The translations under genes were made by a program, and so were the position numbers. From M3007 sp033764075 (GTDB taxonomy: Bacteria > Bacteroidota > Bacteroidia > Chitinophagales > Saprospiraceae), in contig JANRJH010000018.1 of NCBI GenBank assembly GCA_033764075.1, forward strand, positions 62,001 to 126,000: a stretch of DNA of 64,000 nt, written 5' to 3'. The first letter of the stretch is position 1. Each line of letters opens with the position of its first letter. This document shows positions 8,554-17,239 of the stretch, one piece after another. The notes beneath the pieces are model-generated. The model worked only from the letters and a program-made list of their open reading frames with translations. It made no database searches and was not told where the DNA came from.

Positions 8554-11373
8554 ATGAGAAAATTCACCCTGCTCTGCTGTTGCCTGTTTTTAATCCTGCC
8601 TCACATCCTGCCGGCCCAGACACCCAGCCGGGTGACCCTTTCCGGAACGGTGTCCGACACCTCCGGGGCGGAGATTGCTCTGCCGACGGTGATGCTGTTG
8701 AACCCCCAGGACTCCACCCTCATCAATTACACCCGCGGAAACGAAAAGGGGGAGTTTGTTTTCAAAAACATCCCCAATAAATCTTACCTCCTGAAGGTAT
8801 CCTACATCGGTTACATCCCCTTGCAAGTGGCAATTGAGCCCGCGGCAAGCCCCGAAAACAACCTGGGCGTGCTCGGCATGAAACCCCTGAATGAACAACT
8901 CATGGAGGTGGTGGTGCGTACCGCCAAAGCAGCCCTCAGCATCCGGGGCGACACGGTGGAGTACGACCCGTCGTCGTTCAAGGTGCCCCCGGGATCATCG
9001 GTGGAGGACCTGCTGCGCCGGCTACCCGGCATCGAAGTGGATGCCGACGGCAACATCAGGGCACAAGGGCAGGATATCCGAAGGGTTTACGTGGACGGCA
9101 AGACTTTTTTTGGCGATGACCCCAAGGCGGCCACCAAAAACCTGGGCGCCGAAACCCTCTCGAAAGTGCAGGTGTACGACGAGGCCAGCGAACAAACCAA
9201 AATTACCGGGATCGACGACGGCAAGGAGATCAAGGTGATGAACCTCGAACTGAAAGACGAATACAAAAAGGGCAGCTTCGGCAAAGTGACCGGCGCCGTC
9301 GGAACCGAAGAGCGCCTCGCCGGCAGGGCCAGCTACAACCGGTTCAACGAAAAAGAACAACTCTCCTTCATCGGCTATGGCAACAACATTAATGAAACCG
9401 GTGTCAACTGGGAGGATTACGGAGAGTTCAAAGGGCAAAGTACCTTCAGCGATTTCGATAACGGCGACTTCGGCTTTGAGGGCGGCGGTCGCGGGTACTA
9501 CTTTAGCAGTGGAGACGGCCCACTCAATAACTTCGACGGCCGCGGTTTTACCGAAAATTTTGGCGGCGGCGTGAATTACAACTTCGACAATAAAAAGACC
9601 AAGGTCAACGCCAGTTACTTTTACAACCAGACAGACCTTACGTTTCGGGAATACACCACCCGGAGCAATTTTGTAGAAGAAGGCACATTCACCAACGAAG
9701 ATACCCTGCGCCAAAATGCACTCCAGCGACGCCACAGCCTGTCCTCCCGGCTGGAGCACGAAATCGACTCAAGCAACAACATCATCGTCAAGGCAAACCT
9801 CGCTTTGCGCGAAAATGACTCCGAACAGGCCAAAAGCCAGTATTTTACCGACAACCTGGACATGCCGATCAACCGCCTGTTGTCGGCCACCGAAAACCTG
9901 ACCGACGCCGGCGACCTCACCAGCGCAGCCATCTTCCGCCATCGTTTCCGAAAAAAAGGCCGCACGTTCGCCGCCAGCGCCGGTTTCAATACCACGCGCA
10001 ACGACGGAACCGACAATTTGCTGTTCCAAAACCTGTTCATCCGGACCGAGGATCCCTCCGAATTTTTTCGACAGGATGCCGATGTGGCTAACCGAACCCA
10101 ACAGCTGAAATCTAGCCTCTTGTTCTCTGAACCCTTGTCTAAAAAATGGTTTATTGAATCCTTCTACAATTTCAGCCAAACCGACAACCTGGCCGACCGG
10201 CAGGTGGAGGATCCAACCCAAAATGGAGGTGAGCGCATAGACAGCCTGAGTATTTACTACGACAACCAGGTGCTGTACAACCGCCTGGGTTCGGTGGTCC
10301 GGTATGCCCACGACGGCCTGAACATCGGCCTGGGCCTGGCCGGCCAGCAACTCCAGCTCAAGGGCGATTATGCCCGGGGTGAGGGAGAGCCTGCACTGGG
10401 TGACCCTGTAAGGCTCGAATTTTTCAACTGGATACCCTATGCCTCGATGGAATACGAGTTCACCAACAACATGTCCGTTGACTTTAACTACCGGTATTCG
10501 GTCAATGAACCGTCTTTCACCGACTTGCAGCCGGTGGCCATCATCACCAACCCCCTCTTCGTGCGCCAGGGCAACCCTGCGCTGGAGCCCGAACGCATGC
10601 ACAGCCTCAACCTGGGATACAACTACTGGAACCCGGCGTCTTTTGCCAATATCGGCGTCTACGGCGGTTTCAATGTGTACGACGAACAGATCGTGTACAA
10701 CCAAACCGTGGAATTGATCGACAGCGTGGGCTTGCGCACCACCACCACCCCGGCCAATGCAACGGGTGGATACGGCTACGACTTCTGGTTTTGGTCCAAT
10801 TTTCCCATCATCAAAACCAAACTGTCGGTGGGCCTAAACGGTGGTTTCAACGGACGCCTGGCGCCGGCCTTCGTCAACGAAGTGAAAAACGAGACGCGGA
10901 GCAACGGGGTCGACGGCCGCTTTTCGCTCAATTACACCCCTTCGAACAAACTCATCCTGAACGGGGGCTTCTCCCTTGGATTCGACGACGTGCGGTATTC
11001 CATCCAGTCGCAACAAAACCAGCAGCTCATCAACAACAGCGCCTATGCCGGTGTCAAATGGGAGTTTGTACCAAAAACATTCCTGGAAAGCAACTTCAAC
11101 TACAACGCCAACCGAAACAACCAGACGGGTTTTGAACAAAACGTGCCGATCTGGAACGCTTCCGTGCGCCGGATTTTTGGTCCCAAAAACCGCTGGGAAA
11201 CCCGCCTGGCCGCCTTCGACCTGCTCGACCGTCGCGTGAACGTCGTGCAACGCGCTACCCAGAACTACGTGACCACCAGCGTGGCAGAAACACTGGCCCA
11301 GTATTTTATGCTCAGCCTGAGCTACAATGTGCGGGGCTTCGAAACAGGCGTGAAAAAAAGAGGATTCTGGTAA
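8554..11373 (+). CDS. TonB-dependent-receptor-like outer-membrane beta-barrel protein
   Basis: 939 residues. A signal peptide ends near LPAQ at residue 22. Residues ~25-100 form a carboxypeptidase-regulatory-like domain (VTLSGTVSDTSGAEIALP, GEFVFKNIP). Residues ~115-235 resemble a plug domain (SVEDLLRRLPGIEVDADGN, YVDGKTFFGDDPKAA). The rest is barrel strands rich in aromatic residues with alternating N/D turns. This layout matches the Bacteroidota outer-membrane beta-barrel family related to SusC/TonB receptors. The ligand is unknown. The next gene encodes a GLPGLI protein, a pairing that recurs in this phylum. Confidence 0.88.
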   Translation: MRKFTLLCCCLFLILPHILPAQTPSRVTLSGTVSDTSGAEIALPTVMLLNPQDSTLINYTRGNEKGEFVFKNIPNKSYLLKVSYIGYIPLQVAIEPAASPENNLGVLGMKPLNEQLMEVVVRTAKAALSIRGDTVEYDPSSFKVPPGSSVEDLLRRLPGIEVDADGNIRAQGQDIRRVYVDGKTFFGDDPKAATKNLGAETLSKVQVYDEASEQTKITGIDDGKEIKVMNLELKDEYKKGSFGKVTGAVGTEERLAGRASYNRFNEKEQLSFIGYGNNINETGVNWEDYGEFKGQSTFSDFDNGDFGFEGGGRGYYFSSGDGPLNNFDGRGFTENFGGGVNYNFDNKKTKVNASYFYNQTDLTFREYTTRSNFVEEGTFTNEDTLRQNALQRRHSLSSRLEHEIDSSNNIIVKANLALRENDSEQAKSQYFTDNLDMPINRLLSATENLTDAGDLTSAAIFRHRFRKKGRTFAASAGFNTTRNDGTDNLLFQNLFIRTEDPSEFFRQDADVANRTQQLKSSLLFSEPLSKKWFIESFYNFSQTDNLADRQVEDPTQNGGERIDSLSIYYDNQVLYNRLGSVVRYAHDGLNIGLGLAGQQLQLKGDYARGEGEPALGDPVRLEFFNWIPYASMEYEFTNNMSVDFNYRYSVNEPSFTDLQPVAIITNPLFVRQGNPALEPERMHSLNLGYNYWNPASFANIGVYGGFNVYDEQIVYNQTVELIDSVGLRTTTTPANATGGYGYDFWFWSNFPIIKTKLSVGLNGGFNGRLAPAFVNEVKNETRSNGVDGRFSLNYTPSNKLILNGGFSLGFDDVRYSIQSQQNQQLINNSAYAGVKWEFVPKTFLESNFNYNANRNNQTGFEQNVPIWNASVRRIFGPKNRWETRLAAFDLLDRRVNVVQRATQNYVTTSVAETLAQYFMLSLSYNVRGFETGVKKRGFW

Positions 11374-11426
11374 CCCATGCTGAATGCTGCCGTGACACCA
11401 TCAAGACTTCCAAACAACTGCACAAC

Positions 11427-12194
11427 ATGAAACTGTCGCTCCTGCTACCCGCAATACTCCTTTTCTCCCTTCCGGCCTTTGCCCAGGAACATCCCGCAGA
11501 CATGCAAGCCGGCCACGTGCGCTTTCTCGTGACCCACAACTGGACCAAAAAAATGGCCGCGCTGGACTACATGAGCGAGCAAAGCCGACAAAAAGCGCAA
11601 TACATGTGGGGGAGCCGTTCAGAGTGGAAGGAATACATGGAAATGTACTTTTCCCCCGGCGCCTCGCTCTACTTCCTCTCGGAAGAAAGCCCCGACCCCG
11701 ACCTGGAAACCTATTCCTGGAAAAAGGATGCGTACTTTATCCGGCGCGATTTTGCCGGCGCCCGGCAATCCGACCTGCTCACCGTTACCGGCAAAACCTA
11801 CCTGGTGGAGGACTCGTTGCGCTGCCCCGGCTGGAAAATCCTGAACGATTTGAAAGAGGTGGCCGGTCACGTTTGCATGAGCGCCTCGTGGGTGGATACC
11901 GTGAAAGACCAGTCGATGGTTGTCTGGTTCGCTTTGGATATTCCATCGGGTGCCGGTCCGGAGCGCCTGTGCGGCCTGCCGGGTATGATCCTGGAAGTCG
12001 ACATTAACAATGGCGCGCTGGTGGTCGCCGCCGACAAAATCGACTTCTACCCGGTGGATGCCGGTAAGCTGGCTTTGCCGGCGAAGCCCAAGGGGAAAAA
12101 GATCAGCGAGGCGGAATACCAGTCCATGCTGGTCAAGTACATAGCCGAAAAACGGGAAAATCAGGAGCCCTGGTTTTGGGGACTGCGTTACTAG
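11427..12194 (+). CDS. GLPGLI family exported protein
   Basis: 255 residues with an N-terminal signal peptide (MKLSLLLPAILLFSLPAFA). The family signature appears as GAGPERLCGLPGMILEVD, where GLPGM replaces the usual GLPGL, followed by a VVAADKIDFYPV strand. The biochemical role is not known. It directly follows the outer-membrane barrel gene with a 53-bp gap, so the two probably work together at the outer membrane. Its TAG stop overlaps the stop of the convergent thiolase gene in a shared CTAG. Confidence 0.85.
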   Translation: MKLSLLLPAILLFSLPAFAQEHPADMQAGHVRFLVTHNWTKKMAALDYMSEQSRQKAQYMWGSRSEWKEYMEMYFSPGASLYFLSEESPDPDLETYSWKKDAYFIRRDFAGARQSDLLTVTGKTYLVEDSLRCPGWKILNDLKEVAGHVCMSASWVDTVKDQSMVVWFALDIPSGAGPERLCGLPGMILEVDINNGALVVAADKIDFYPVDAGKLALPAKPKGKKISEAEYQSMLVKYIAEKRENQEPWFWGLRY

Positions 12195-13405
12195 GCTTTT
12201 TCCAACACGACAGCGTATCCCTGTCCGACACCGATGCACATGGCTGCCAGGGCGTAGCGACCGTTGCGGCGTTTCAGTTCGCGCGCGGCTGCCAGGGTGA
12301 TCCGGGCCCCCGACATACCCAGCGGATGACCCAGGGCGATGGCGCCGCCGTTGGGGTTTAGCCGCGCATCGTCGTCTTCGAGGCGCAACTGGCGGGTACA
12401 GGCCAGCACCTGGGCGGCGAATGCTTCGTTGAGCTCCAGTACGTCCATATCCGCCAGTGTTAATCCGGCCTTCGCCAGCGCTTTCCGGCTTGCCTCCACC
12501 GGCCCGATGCCCATGATGCGCGGCTCCACGCCCACCACGGCCGACGACACCACGCGGGCCAACGGGTTGAGTTGATGCGCACGGCATGCGGCCTCGGATG
12601 CCAGCAGCAGGGCGGCGGCGCCGTCGTTCAGACCGGAGGCATTGCCGGCGGTGACCGTTCCGTTTTTGCGAAATGCGGGCCTCAGCCTGGCCAGTCCCTC
12701 CATGGTGGTTTCCGGTTTGATGAACTCATCGTGTTCCATGCGTACAGGGTCGCCTTTCCGCTGGGGGATGGGCACGGGGGTTATTTCTTCCGCTAAAATG
12801 CCTTTTTCGCGCGCTTGGGTTGCTTTTTCCTGGCTGCGCAGGGCAAACCGATCCTGGTCTTCGCGACTGATCCCGTACATGTCCACCAGGTTTTCTGCGG
12901 TTTCGCCCATGGCCTCCGTTCCGTACAGTTCCTGCATGCGCGGGTTGATGAAGCGCCAGCCAAAGCTGGAGTCGTACAACTGGGCGTCGTTTCCAAACGG
13001 TTTGCTGCTCTTGCTCATCACGTATGGCCCCCGGGTCATGTGCTCGATGCCGCCGGCGATGAACAACTCGCCGTCGCCAGCCTGTATGGCGCGCACGGCA
13101 TGGAGCACGGCCGACATTCCGCTGGCGCACAGCCGGTTGACCGTTTCCCCCGGAACGGTGAATGGTATGCCGGCCAGCAACAAGGCCATGCGGGCGATGT
13201 TCCGGTTGTCCTCGCCGGCCTGGTTCGCGCAACCCAGAATCACTTCGTCCAGCAGTGCCGGATCAACGGATGGGAAGCGTGCAAGGAGCTGCTGCAGGAC
13301 GTGGGCCGCCAGATCGTCGGCGCGTACAGCCGACAAGGTGCCACCAAAAATGCCAATGGGGGAGCGCACACCATCGATCAGGTATGCCGTATGGGCGTAG
13401 GCCAT
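12191..13405 (-). CDS. Acetyl-CoA acyltransferase / thiolase (3-oxoadipyl-CoA thiolase-like)
   Basis: 404 residues from the ATG at 13403-13405 (MAYAHTAYLIDGVRSPIG). The longer open frame upstream lacks family similarity. Catalytic features are the nucleophile in NRLCASGMS, NEAFAAQVLA, the histidine in GGAIALGHPLGMSGAR and the second cysteine in AMCIGVGQG. It catalyses thiolytic cleavage or Claisen condensation of acyl-CoA in the cytoplasm. The start resembles PcaF/PaaJ-type thiolases, and an enoyl-CoA hydratase resembling PaaG lies at 57223-57999, but specificity is inferred. It is convergent with the GLPGLI gene. Confidence 0.92.
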   Translation of the reverse strand: MAYAHTAYLIDGVRSPIGIFGGTLSAVRADDLAAHVLQQLLARFPSVDPALLDEVILGCANQAGEDNRNIARMALLLAGIPFTVPGETVNRLCASGMSAVLHAVRAIQAGDGELFIAGGIEHMTRGPYVMSKSSKPFGNDAQLYDSSFGWRFINPRMQELYGTEAMGETAENLVDMYGISREDQDRFALRSQEKATQAREKGILAEEITPVPIPQRKGDPVRMEHDEFIKPETTMEGLARLRPAFRKNGTVTAGNASGLNDGAAALLLASEAACRAHQLNPLARVVSSAVVGVEPRIMGIGPVEASRKALAKAGLTLADMDVLELNEAFAAQVLACTRQLRLEDDDARLNPNGGAIALGHPLGMSGARITLAAARELKRRNGRYALAAMCIGVGQGYAVVLEKA

Positions 13406-13428
13406 AGGGTAATTTTTGTTCTTTGCGA

Positions 13429-13436
13429 CAAAGGTA
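13429..13436 (-). promoter_or_regulatory. Candidate -7 promoter element for thiolase
   Basis: Minus-strand TACCTTTG (TAnnTTTG), 23 nt upstream of the thiolase ATG, which supports the 13405 start. Confidence 0.45.
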
Positions 13437-13460
13437 GTCGTATTATACGGAAGATAAGGG

Positions 13461-13468
13461 TAACTTTG
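13461..13468 (+). promoter_or_regulatory. Candidate -7 promoter element for haloperoxidase-like gene
   Basis: TAACTTTG matches TAnnTTTG, 76 nt before the ATG at 13545. The implied leader contains a perfect 6-bp hairpin (TACCGC-AAAC-GCGGTA, 13487-13502), which could be an operator. Confidence 0.35.
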
Positions 13469-13544
13469 GCCCGATTTTTGACATTGTACCGCAAACGCGG
13501 TAGTGCCATCCCAAAAACACACCGAAATTAGTTAATAATTTTAC

Positions 13545-14984
13545 ATGATGCGTAAACTACTCCTGTCTGCGGCGATTGCTGCAATGTCCTTTGCTGCTTT
13601 TTTTCAAAGTTGCGGAGATGCTGAAACGGTCAACCTGAACGAGCCGTCCCTCCACGATTTTGACAACAGCGTGTACCTGACCTGGAATGAACTCCTGCTC
13701 GAGCTGGACCGGTATGCCCCCGGTTACCGCCCGAGTCCGGCGCCAAGGGCAACGGCCTACCTGGGGTTGGCGGCTTATGAGGCCGTTGTCACGGCCATTC
13801 CGGAAAACAATTCATTGCAGGCGTACATGCCGGGTCTGCAGGTGCCCCAACCCGATGCAAACGCCGAGTATCATTGGCCCACGGTGGTTAATGAATTGTA
13901 CGCGTACCTGCTTCGGCGCTTTTATTTTCACCTGGAAGTCAACAATGCTGCGCTGTATCAGAAAATAGAGCAGACGCGGCAGCAGAACCTTTCCCTGTAT
14001 GCGTCGGAAACTTCCAAGGAAGTGCTGGACCGATCGATCGACTATGCGCAACGCGTAGGATTGGCCGTGTATGACTGGAGTGCAACGGACCTGGTGGCGC
14101 ACAACGCTTTTCTTAACCCCCGGCCGGATACGTACACACCGCCCGTTGGCGAGGGATTGTGGAAACCCACCACGCCGGATTTCGGCAAGGCGCTGTTCCC
14201 GTATTGGGGCAATGCCAGAACGTTTGCTTTACCGGACCAGGAAAAACTTTGCCGCCCACCGCTGCCCTATAGCCGTCTGAGCGGTTCCCTGTACTACACG
14301 CAGAACCTGGAGGTGTACAACACGGTGAACCACGTAAAAACGGGCAACGACGCATTTGCTGAAGAAGGGCGCTGGATTGCTATTTTCTGGAGCGACGACA
14401 TCCAGGGTCTCACCTTTTCACCCGCCATGCGCATGGTTGCTGTCCTCAACCAACTGGTTGAAAAAGAAGACCTGGATATGGCAGAGTGCGCAGAACTATA
14501 CGCCAAAATGGGACTGGCCCTGAACGACGCCTGTGTCTCGGTATGGTTCTCCAAATACCATTACAACACCGAAAGGCCCATCGATTACATTCGCGATGTT
14601 ATTGCCAAGGAATATCCGGAGGCCGCAAGCTGGAATACTTACCTCGACAACCCCCTCACCGGCGCCAAAGGCATTAATCCCAGCTTCCCGGCGTACCCGT
14701 CCGGCCATTCCGGGTTTGCCGGCGCCGGCTCGAGAATTCTATCATCCTTCTTCGAATACAACGAGGAATACCCGGGAACCTATGTGTTCACCGATCTTTC
14801 GCACGTAGATCGAACGGAATTCAACGGCACACCCCGTACCTGCGCCTCGTTCAAACAGCTGGGCGACGAAAAGGCTTTCGCACGCATTCCGCTGGGGGTA
14901 CACCTGCGCATGGACTGCGTGGAAGGCCTGCGGGTGGGCGAACATGCCGCTCAGCGGGTGCTCGAACTCCCCTGGAAAAAGTAG
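13545..14984 (+). CDS. Vanadium-dependent haloperoxidase / PAP2-like lipoprotein
   Basis: 479 residues. The signal sequence ends in a lipobox-like FQSC with Cys23, so it is probably a lipoprotein outside the inner membrane. All three oxyanion-binding motifs of the vanadium haloperoxidase/PAP2 phosphatase superfamily are present: K-x6-R-P as KYHYNTERP (about residues 337-345), PSGH in YPSGHSGF (His388), and R-x5-H-x3-D as RIPLGVHLRMD (about residues 447-457). Such enzymes oxidise halides with peroxide or act as phosphatases, and sequence alone does not separate these. It is monocistronic, ending at a strong bidirectional terminator. Confidence 0.87.
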   Translation: MMRKLLLSAAIAAMSFAAFFQSCGDAETVNLNEPSLHDFDNSVYLTWNELLLELDRYAPGYRPSPAPRATAYLGLAAYEAVVTAIPENNSLQAYMPGLQVPQPDANAEYHWPTVVNELYAYLLRRFYFHLEVNNAALYQKIEQTRQQNLSLYASETSKEVLDRSIDYAQRVGLAVYDWSATDLVAHNAFLNPRPDTYTPPVGEGLWKPTTPDFGKALFPYWGNARTFALPDQEKLCRPPLPYSRLSGSLYYTQNLEVYNTVNHVKTGNDAFAEEGRWIAIFWSDDIQGLTFSPAMRMVAVLNQLVEKEDLDMAECAELYAKMGLALNDACVSVWFSKYHYNTERPIDYIRDVIAKEYPEAASWNTYLDNPLTGAKGINPSFPAYPSGHSGFAGAGSRILSSFFEYNEEYPGTYVFTDLSHVDRTEFNGTPRTCASFKQLGDEKAFARIPLGVHLRMDCVEGLRVGEHAAQRVLELPWKK

Positions 14985-14990
14985 CCATGT

Positions 14991-15039
14991 AAAAGAAAAG
15001 GGTTCTCCGTGCTGATACCGAACCGGAGAACCCTTTTTT
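14991..15039. terminator. Bidirectional intrinsic terminator
   Basis: GGGTTCTCCG (15000-15009) pairs with CGGAGAACCC (15024-15033). The stem is followed by six T on the plus strand and preceded by an A-rich run (14991-14999) that gives a U-tract on the minus strand. It separates the convergent haloperoxidase and thioredoxin-like genes and can serve both. Confidence 0.85.
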
Positions 15040-15055
15040 CTTGCTGGAATTGCGC

Positions 15056-15592
15056 TTACTGCTTATTCCACTCTTCCCAGGTCGTCTTGTTGTACTGCTC
15101 TTCGGCGGCAAATGTGAGTTCCTTCATGATGGTGGCCGGGTCCTTGAAACCGGGCGAAACCATGATGCGCTCGTATTTTTCGTTCAGGTACACAAAGCTG
15201 GGGTAGCCCAGTTGGCCTTCAAGCAGCGAATAGGCGAGCGTGTGATAACCCCTTCCTTCGCTGGTGACGTATTTGAACGTTGTTCCGTTGAAAACTATGT
15301 CACCCTTTTGTTCGGCATTGAGTTTGACCGGGTAAAAATGTTCGGACATGTAAGCCGCTACTTTGGGGTCAACAAAAGTGCTTTTGTCCATTTTTTTGCA
15401 CCAGCCACACCAGTCGGTGTACACATCGACGAAAATCTTTTTAGGTGCGGTTTTGTTCAGGGCCGCCGCCTCTTCCCAGGTGTACCATTTCATTTCAACG
15501 GTTTCCGGGGCGGATTGGGATGGCCAGACAAAGGCGCAGCACACAGCGACCGCCACGGCGGCGAAGGCGATAGCAAGAATTGGTTTGTTCAT
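15056..15592 (-). CDS. Exported thioredoxin-fold protein (WCGWCK active site)
   Basis: 178 residues from the ATG at 15590-15592. The N-terminus (MNKPILAIAFAAVAVAV...) is a signal peptide or membrane anchor. The thioredoxin-like domain has VDVYTDWCGWCKKMD with Cys62 and Cys65, and a cis-proline region GYPSFVYLN. It resembles DUF255/thioredoxin_7-type proteins that work on disulfides in the periplasm. It is 61 bp downstream of tsaD but has its own TAnnTTTG element. Its partner is unknown. Confidence 0.85.
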   Translation of the reverse strand: MNKPILAIAFAAVAVAVCCAFVWPSQSAPETVEMKWYTWEEAAALNKTAPKKIFVDVYTDWCGWCKKMDKSTFVDPKVAAYMSEHFYPVKLNAEQKGDIVFNGTTFKYVTSEGRGYHTLAYSLLEGQLGYPSFVYLNEKYERIMVSPGFKDPATIMKELTFAAEEQYNKTTWEEWNKQ

Positions 15593-15609
15593 GCGGACAA
15601 TTTTTTCTA

Positions 15610-15617
15610 CAAATGTA
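15610..15617 (-). promoter_or_regulatory. Candidate -7 promoter element for thioredoxin-like gene
   Basis: Minus-strand TACATTTG (TAnnTTTG), 17 nt before the ATG at 15592. Confidence 0.4.
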
Positions 15618-15653
15618 CCGGGAAATTCCACACCAGTCAAGCCCGCCGAAAAG

Positions 15654-16646
15654 TCACCGGGCAAACGGCTCGGCGTCCAGCCCAATAAATTTACCTGCCA
15701 GAAAACGATAATAGCCGGCAATCCCGATCATACCGGCGTTATCGGTACAATATTCAAAGGCCGGAATGTAGGTCGTCCATCCTTCTGTGGCGCCCAGGGC
15801 GGCCAACCCGGTGCGCAGGCCGGAATTGGCGCTGACGCCGCCGGCGATGGCCACATGCCGGATGCCGGTTTGTCGTGCCGCCTTGCGCAGTTTTTTCAGC
15901 AGGATGCTGACAATGGCGTGTTGCACCGAGGCGCATATGTCGGGCAGGTTTTCATCGACAAATGCCGGGTTCCCGGCGGTTTTGTCCCGGAGAAAATACC
16001 GGACGGCTGTTTTTAAACCACTGAAGCTGAAGTTCAAGCCGGGTGTGGAGGCTTCCGGAAAAGGAAATACGGGATTGCCCCGGGACGCCAGTTTGTCGAT
16101 GTGTGGACCGGCGGGATAGCCCAGTCCGAGCATTTTACCGGTTTTGTCAAACGCCTCCCCGGCGGCATCGTCAAGCGTCTCGCCCAGTACCTGCATATCG
16201 TGAAAACCATCCACCCGCACAATCTGGGTGTGCCCGCCGCTGACCGTCAGGCAAAGGAAAGGAAAAGGCGGGTGGGGGGGCTCGGCAAAATGCGCCAGCA
16301 CATGCGCCTGCATGTGGTGAACGTCTACCAGGGGGATACCCAGGCTCAGGGACAGGGCCTTGGCAAACGAGGTGCCCACGATCAGGGCCCCGAGCAACCC
16401 GGGGCCACGCGTAAAAGCGATCCCATCAAGTTCCTGCAGGGTAACTCCGGCCTTCCGCAGCGCGGCGTCCACCACCGGAATGATGTTCGCCTGGTGGGCG
16501 CGCGAGGCCACCTCCGGCACCACACCCCCGTATTGTTCGTGCACGCTTTGATTGGCAATGATGTTCGACAATACCCGGCCGTCGCGGATAACCGCCGCAG
16601 CAGTGTCGTCGCACGATGATTCAATAGACAAAACGGTTACCCCCAT
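15654..16646 (-). CDS. tsaD: tRNA N6-adenosine threonylcarbamoyltransferase
   Basis: 330 residues, normal for TsaD/Kae1. It transfers threonylcarbamoyl to A37 of ANN-decoding tRNAs in the TsaBDE complex. Diagnostic segments are LSIESSCDDTAAA, TRGPGLLGALIVG, the metal-binding HHMQAHVLAH and LTVSGGHTQIV, followed by a C-terminal VAIAGGVSANSGLR nucleotide-binding region. The ATG at 16646 is preceded by only 4 nt after a TAnnTTTG element, so the transcript may be leaderless. Confidence 0.96.
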   Translation of the reverse strand: MGVTVLSIESSCDDTAAAVIRDGRVLSNIIANQSVHEQYGGVVPEVASRAHQANIIPVVDAALRKAGVTLQELDGIAFTRGPGLLGALIVGTSFAKALSLSLGIPLVDVHHMQAHVLAHFAEPPHPPFPFLCLTVSGGHTQIVRVDGFHDMQVLGETLDDAAGEAFDKTGKMLGLGYPAGPHIDKLASRGNPVFPFPEASTPGLNFSFSGLKTAVRYFLRDKTAGNPAFVDENLPDICASVQHAIVSILLKKLRKAARQTGIRHVAIAGGVSANSGLRTGLAALGATEGWTTYIPAFEYCTDNAGMIGIAGYYRFLAGKFIGLDAEPFAR

Positions 16647-16650
16647 CCCG

Positions 16651-16658
16651 CAAAAGTA
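16651..16658 (-). promoter_or_regulatory. -7 promoter element abutting the tsaD start codon
   Basis: Minus-strand TACTTTTG (TAnnTTTG) ends 4 nt before the tsaD ATG. Bacteroidota promoters usually start transcription a few bases after this element, so the mRNA would begin at or next to the ATG. Confidence 0.5.
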
Positions 16659-16740
16659 GAAAGATTGGCACGATTATTTCTGCACTTAACGTACCCTGTA
16701 ATTGGTAAACCCCCCTTTCTTCACCCAACCGCATTTTGTT

Positions 16741-17148
16741 ATGTTCGGTACGACTACCAAGGAAAAAAGTGCTTCCACTCAGCCGAAAGGCGTTTCTGTA
16801 AATGGCCCGGAACGGGACAGTGGTTCCACCACCGTGATCGCCAAAGGATCTGTGGTGGAAGGTAAATTCGTCAGCACGGAAAACGTTCGCCTGGACGGCA
16901 CCATCAAGGGTGAAGTGAATACCGACAAGCGCTTCGTGATGGGCGAAGGCAGCGTTGTGGAAGGAAACGTCATTGTTCGCGACGCCGCCATCAAGGGTCG
17001 CGTAAAGGGCGATCTTTTTGTAAAAGAATCGCTGTTGCTCCACGATACGGCGTTCGTGGAAGGGAACATCCGCGCCAAAACCATCACCGTGGAAGAAGGC
17101 GCACGGTACAACGGTGTTTGCAAAGTCGGAATAGATACAAAAGATTAA
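16741..17148 (+). CDS. Bactofilin (polymer-forming cytoskeletal protein)
   Basis: 135 residues from the ATG at 16741 (MFGTTTKEK). A disordered N-terminal ~35 residues precedes the bactofilin beta-helix, seen as repeated short strands: VIAKGSVVEGKF, VRLDGTIKGEV, FVMGEGSVVEGNV, AAIKGRVKGDL and AFVEGNIRAKT. Bactofilins form filaments at the membrane and organise envelope or cell-shape functions. It lies just before DUF3822 and rsmD in the same direction. In-frame codons upstream extend the frame by 13 residues but lack family similarity. Confidence 0.92.
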   Translation: MFGTTTKEKSASTQPKGVSVNGPERDSGSTTVIAKGSVVEGKFVSTENVRLDGTIKGEVNTDKRFVMGEGSVVEGNVIVRDAAIKGRVKGDLFVKESLLLHDTAFVEGNIRAKTITVEEGARYNGVCKVGIDTKD

Positions 17149-17239
17149 TATTTTGGGCTGGAGACTTGATACTGCCGCAAAGGCTTCCGTACTTTACGGG
17201 GTCAAACCAATGCCTGCGTTCAGGCCATTGGCTTCATAT

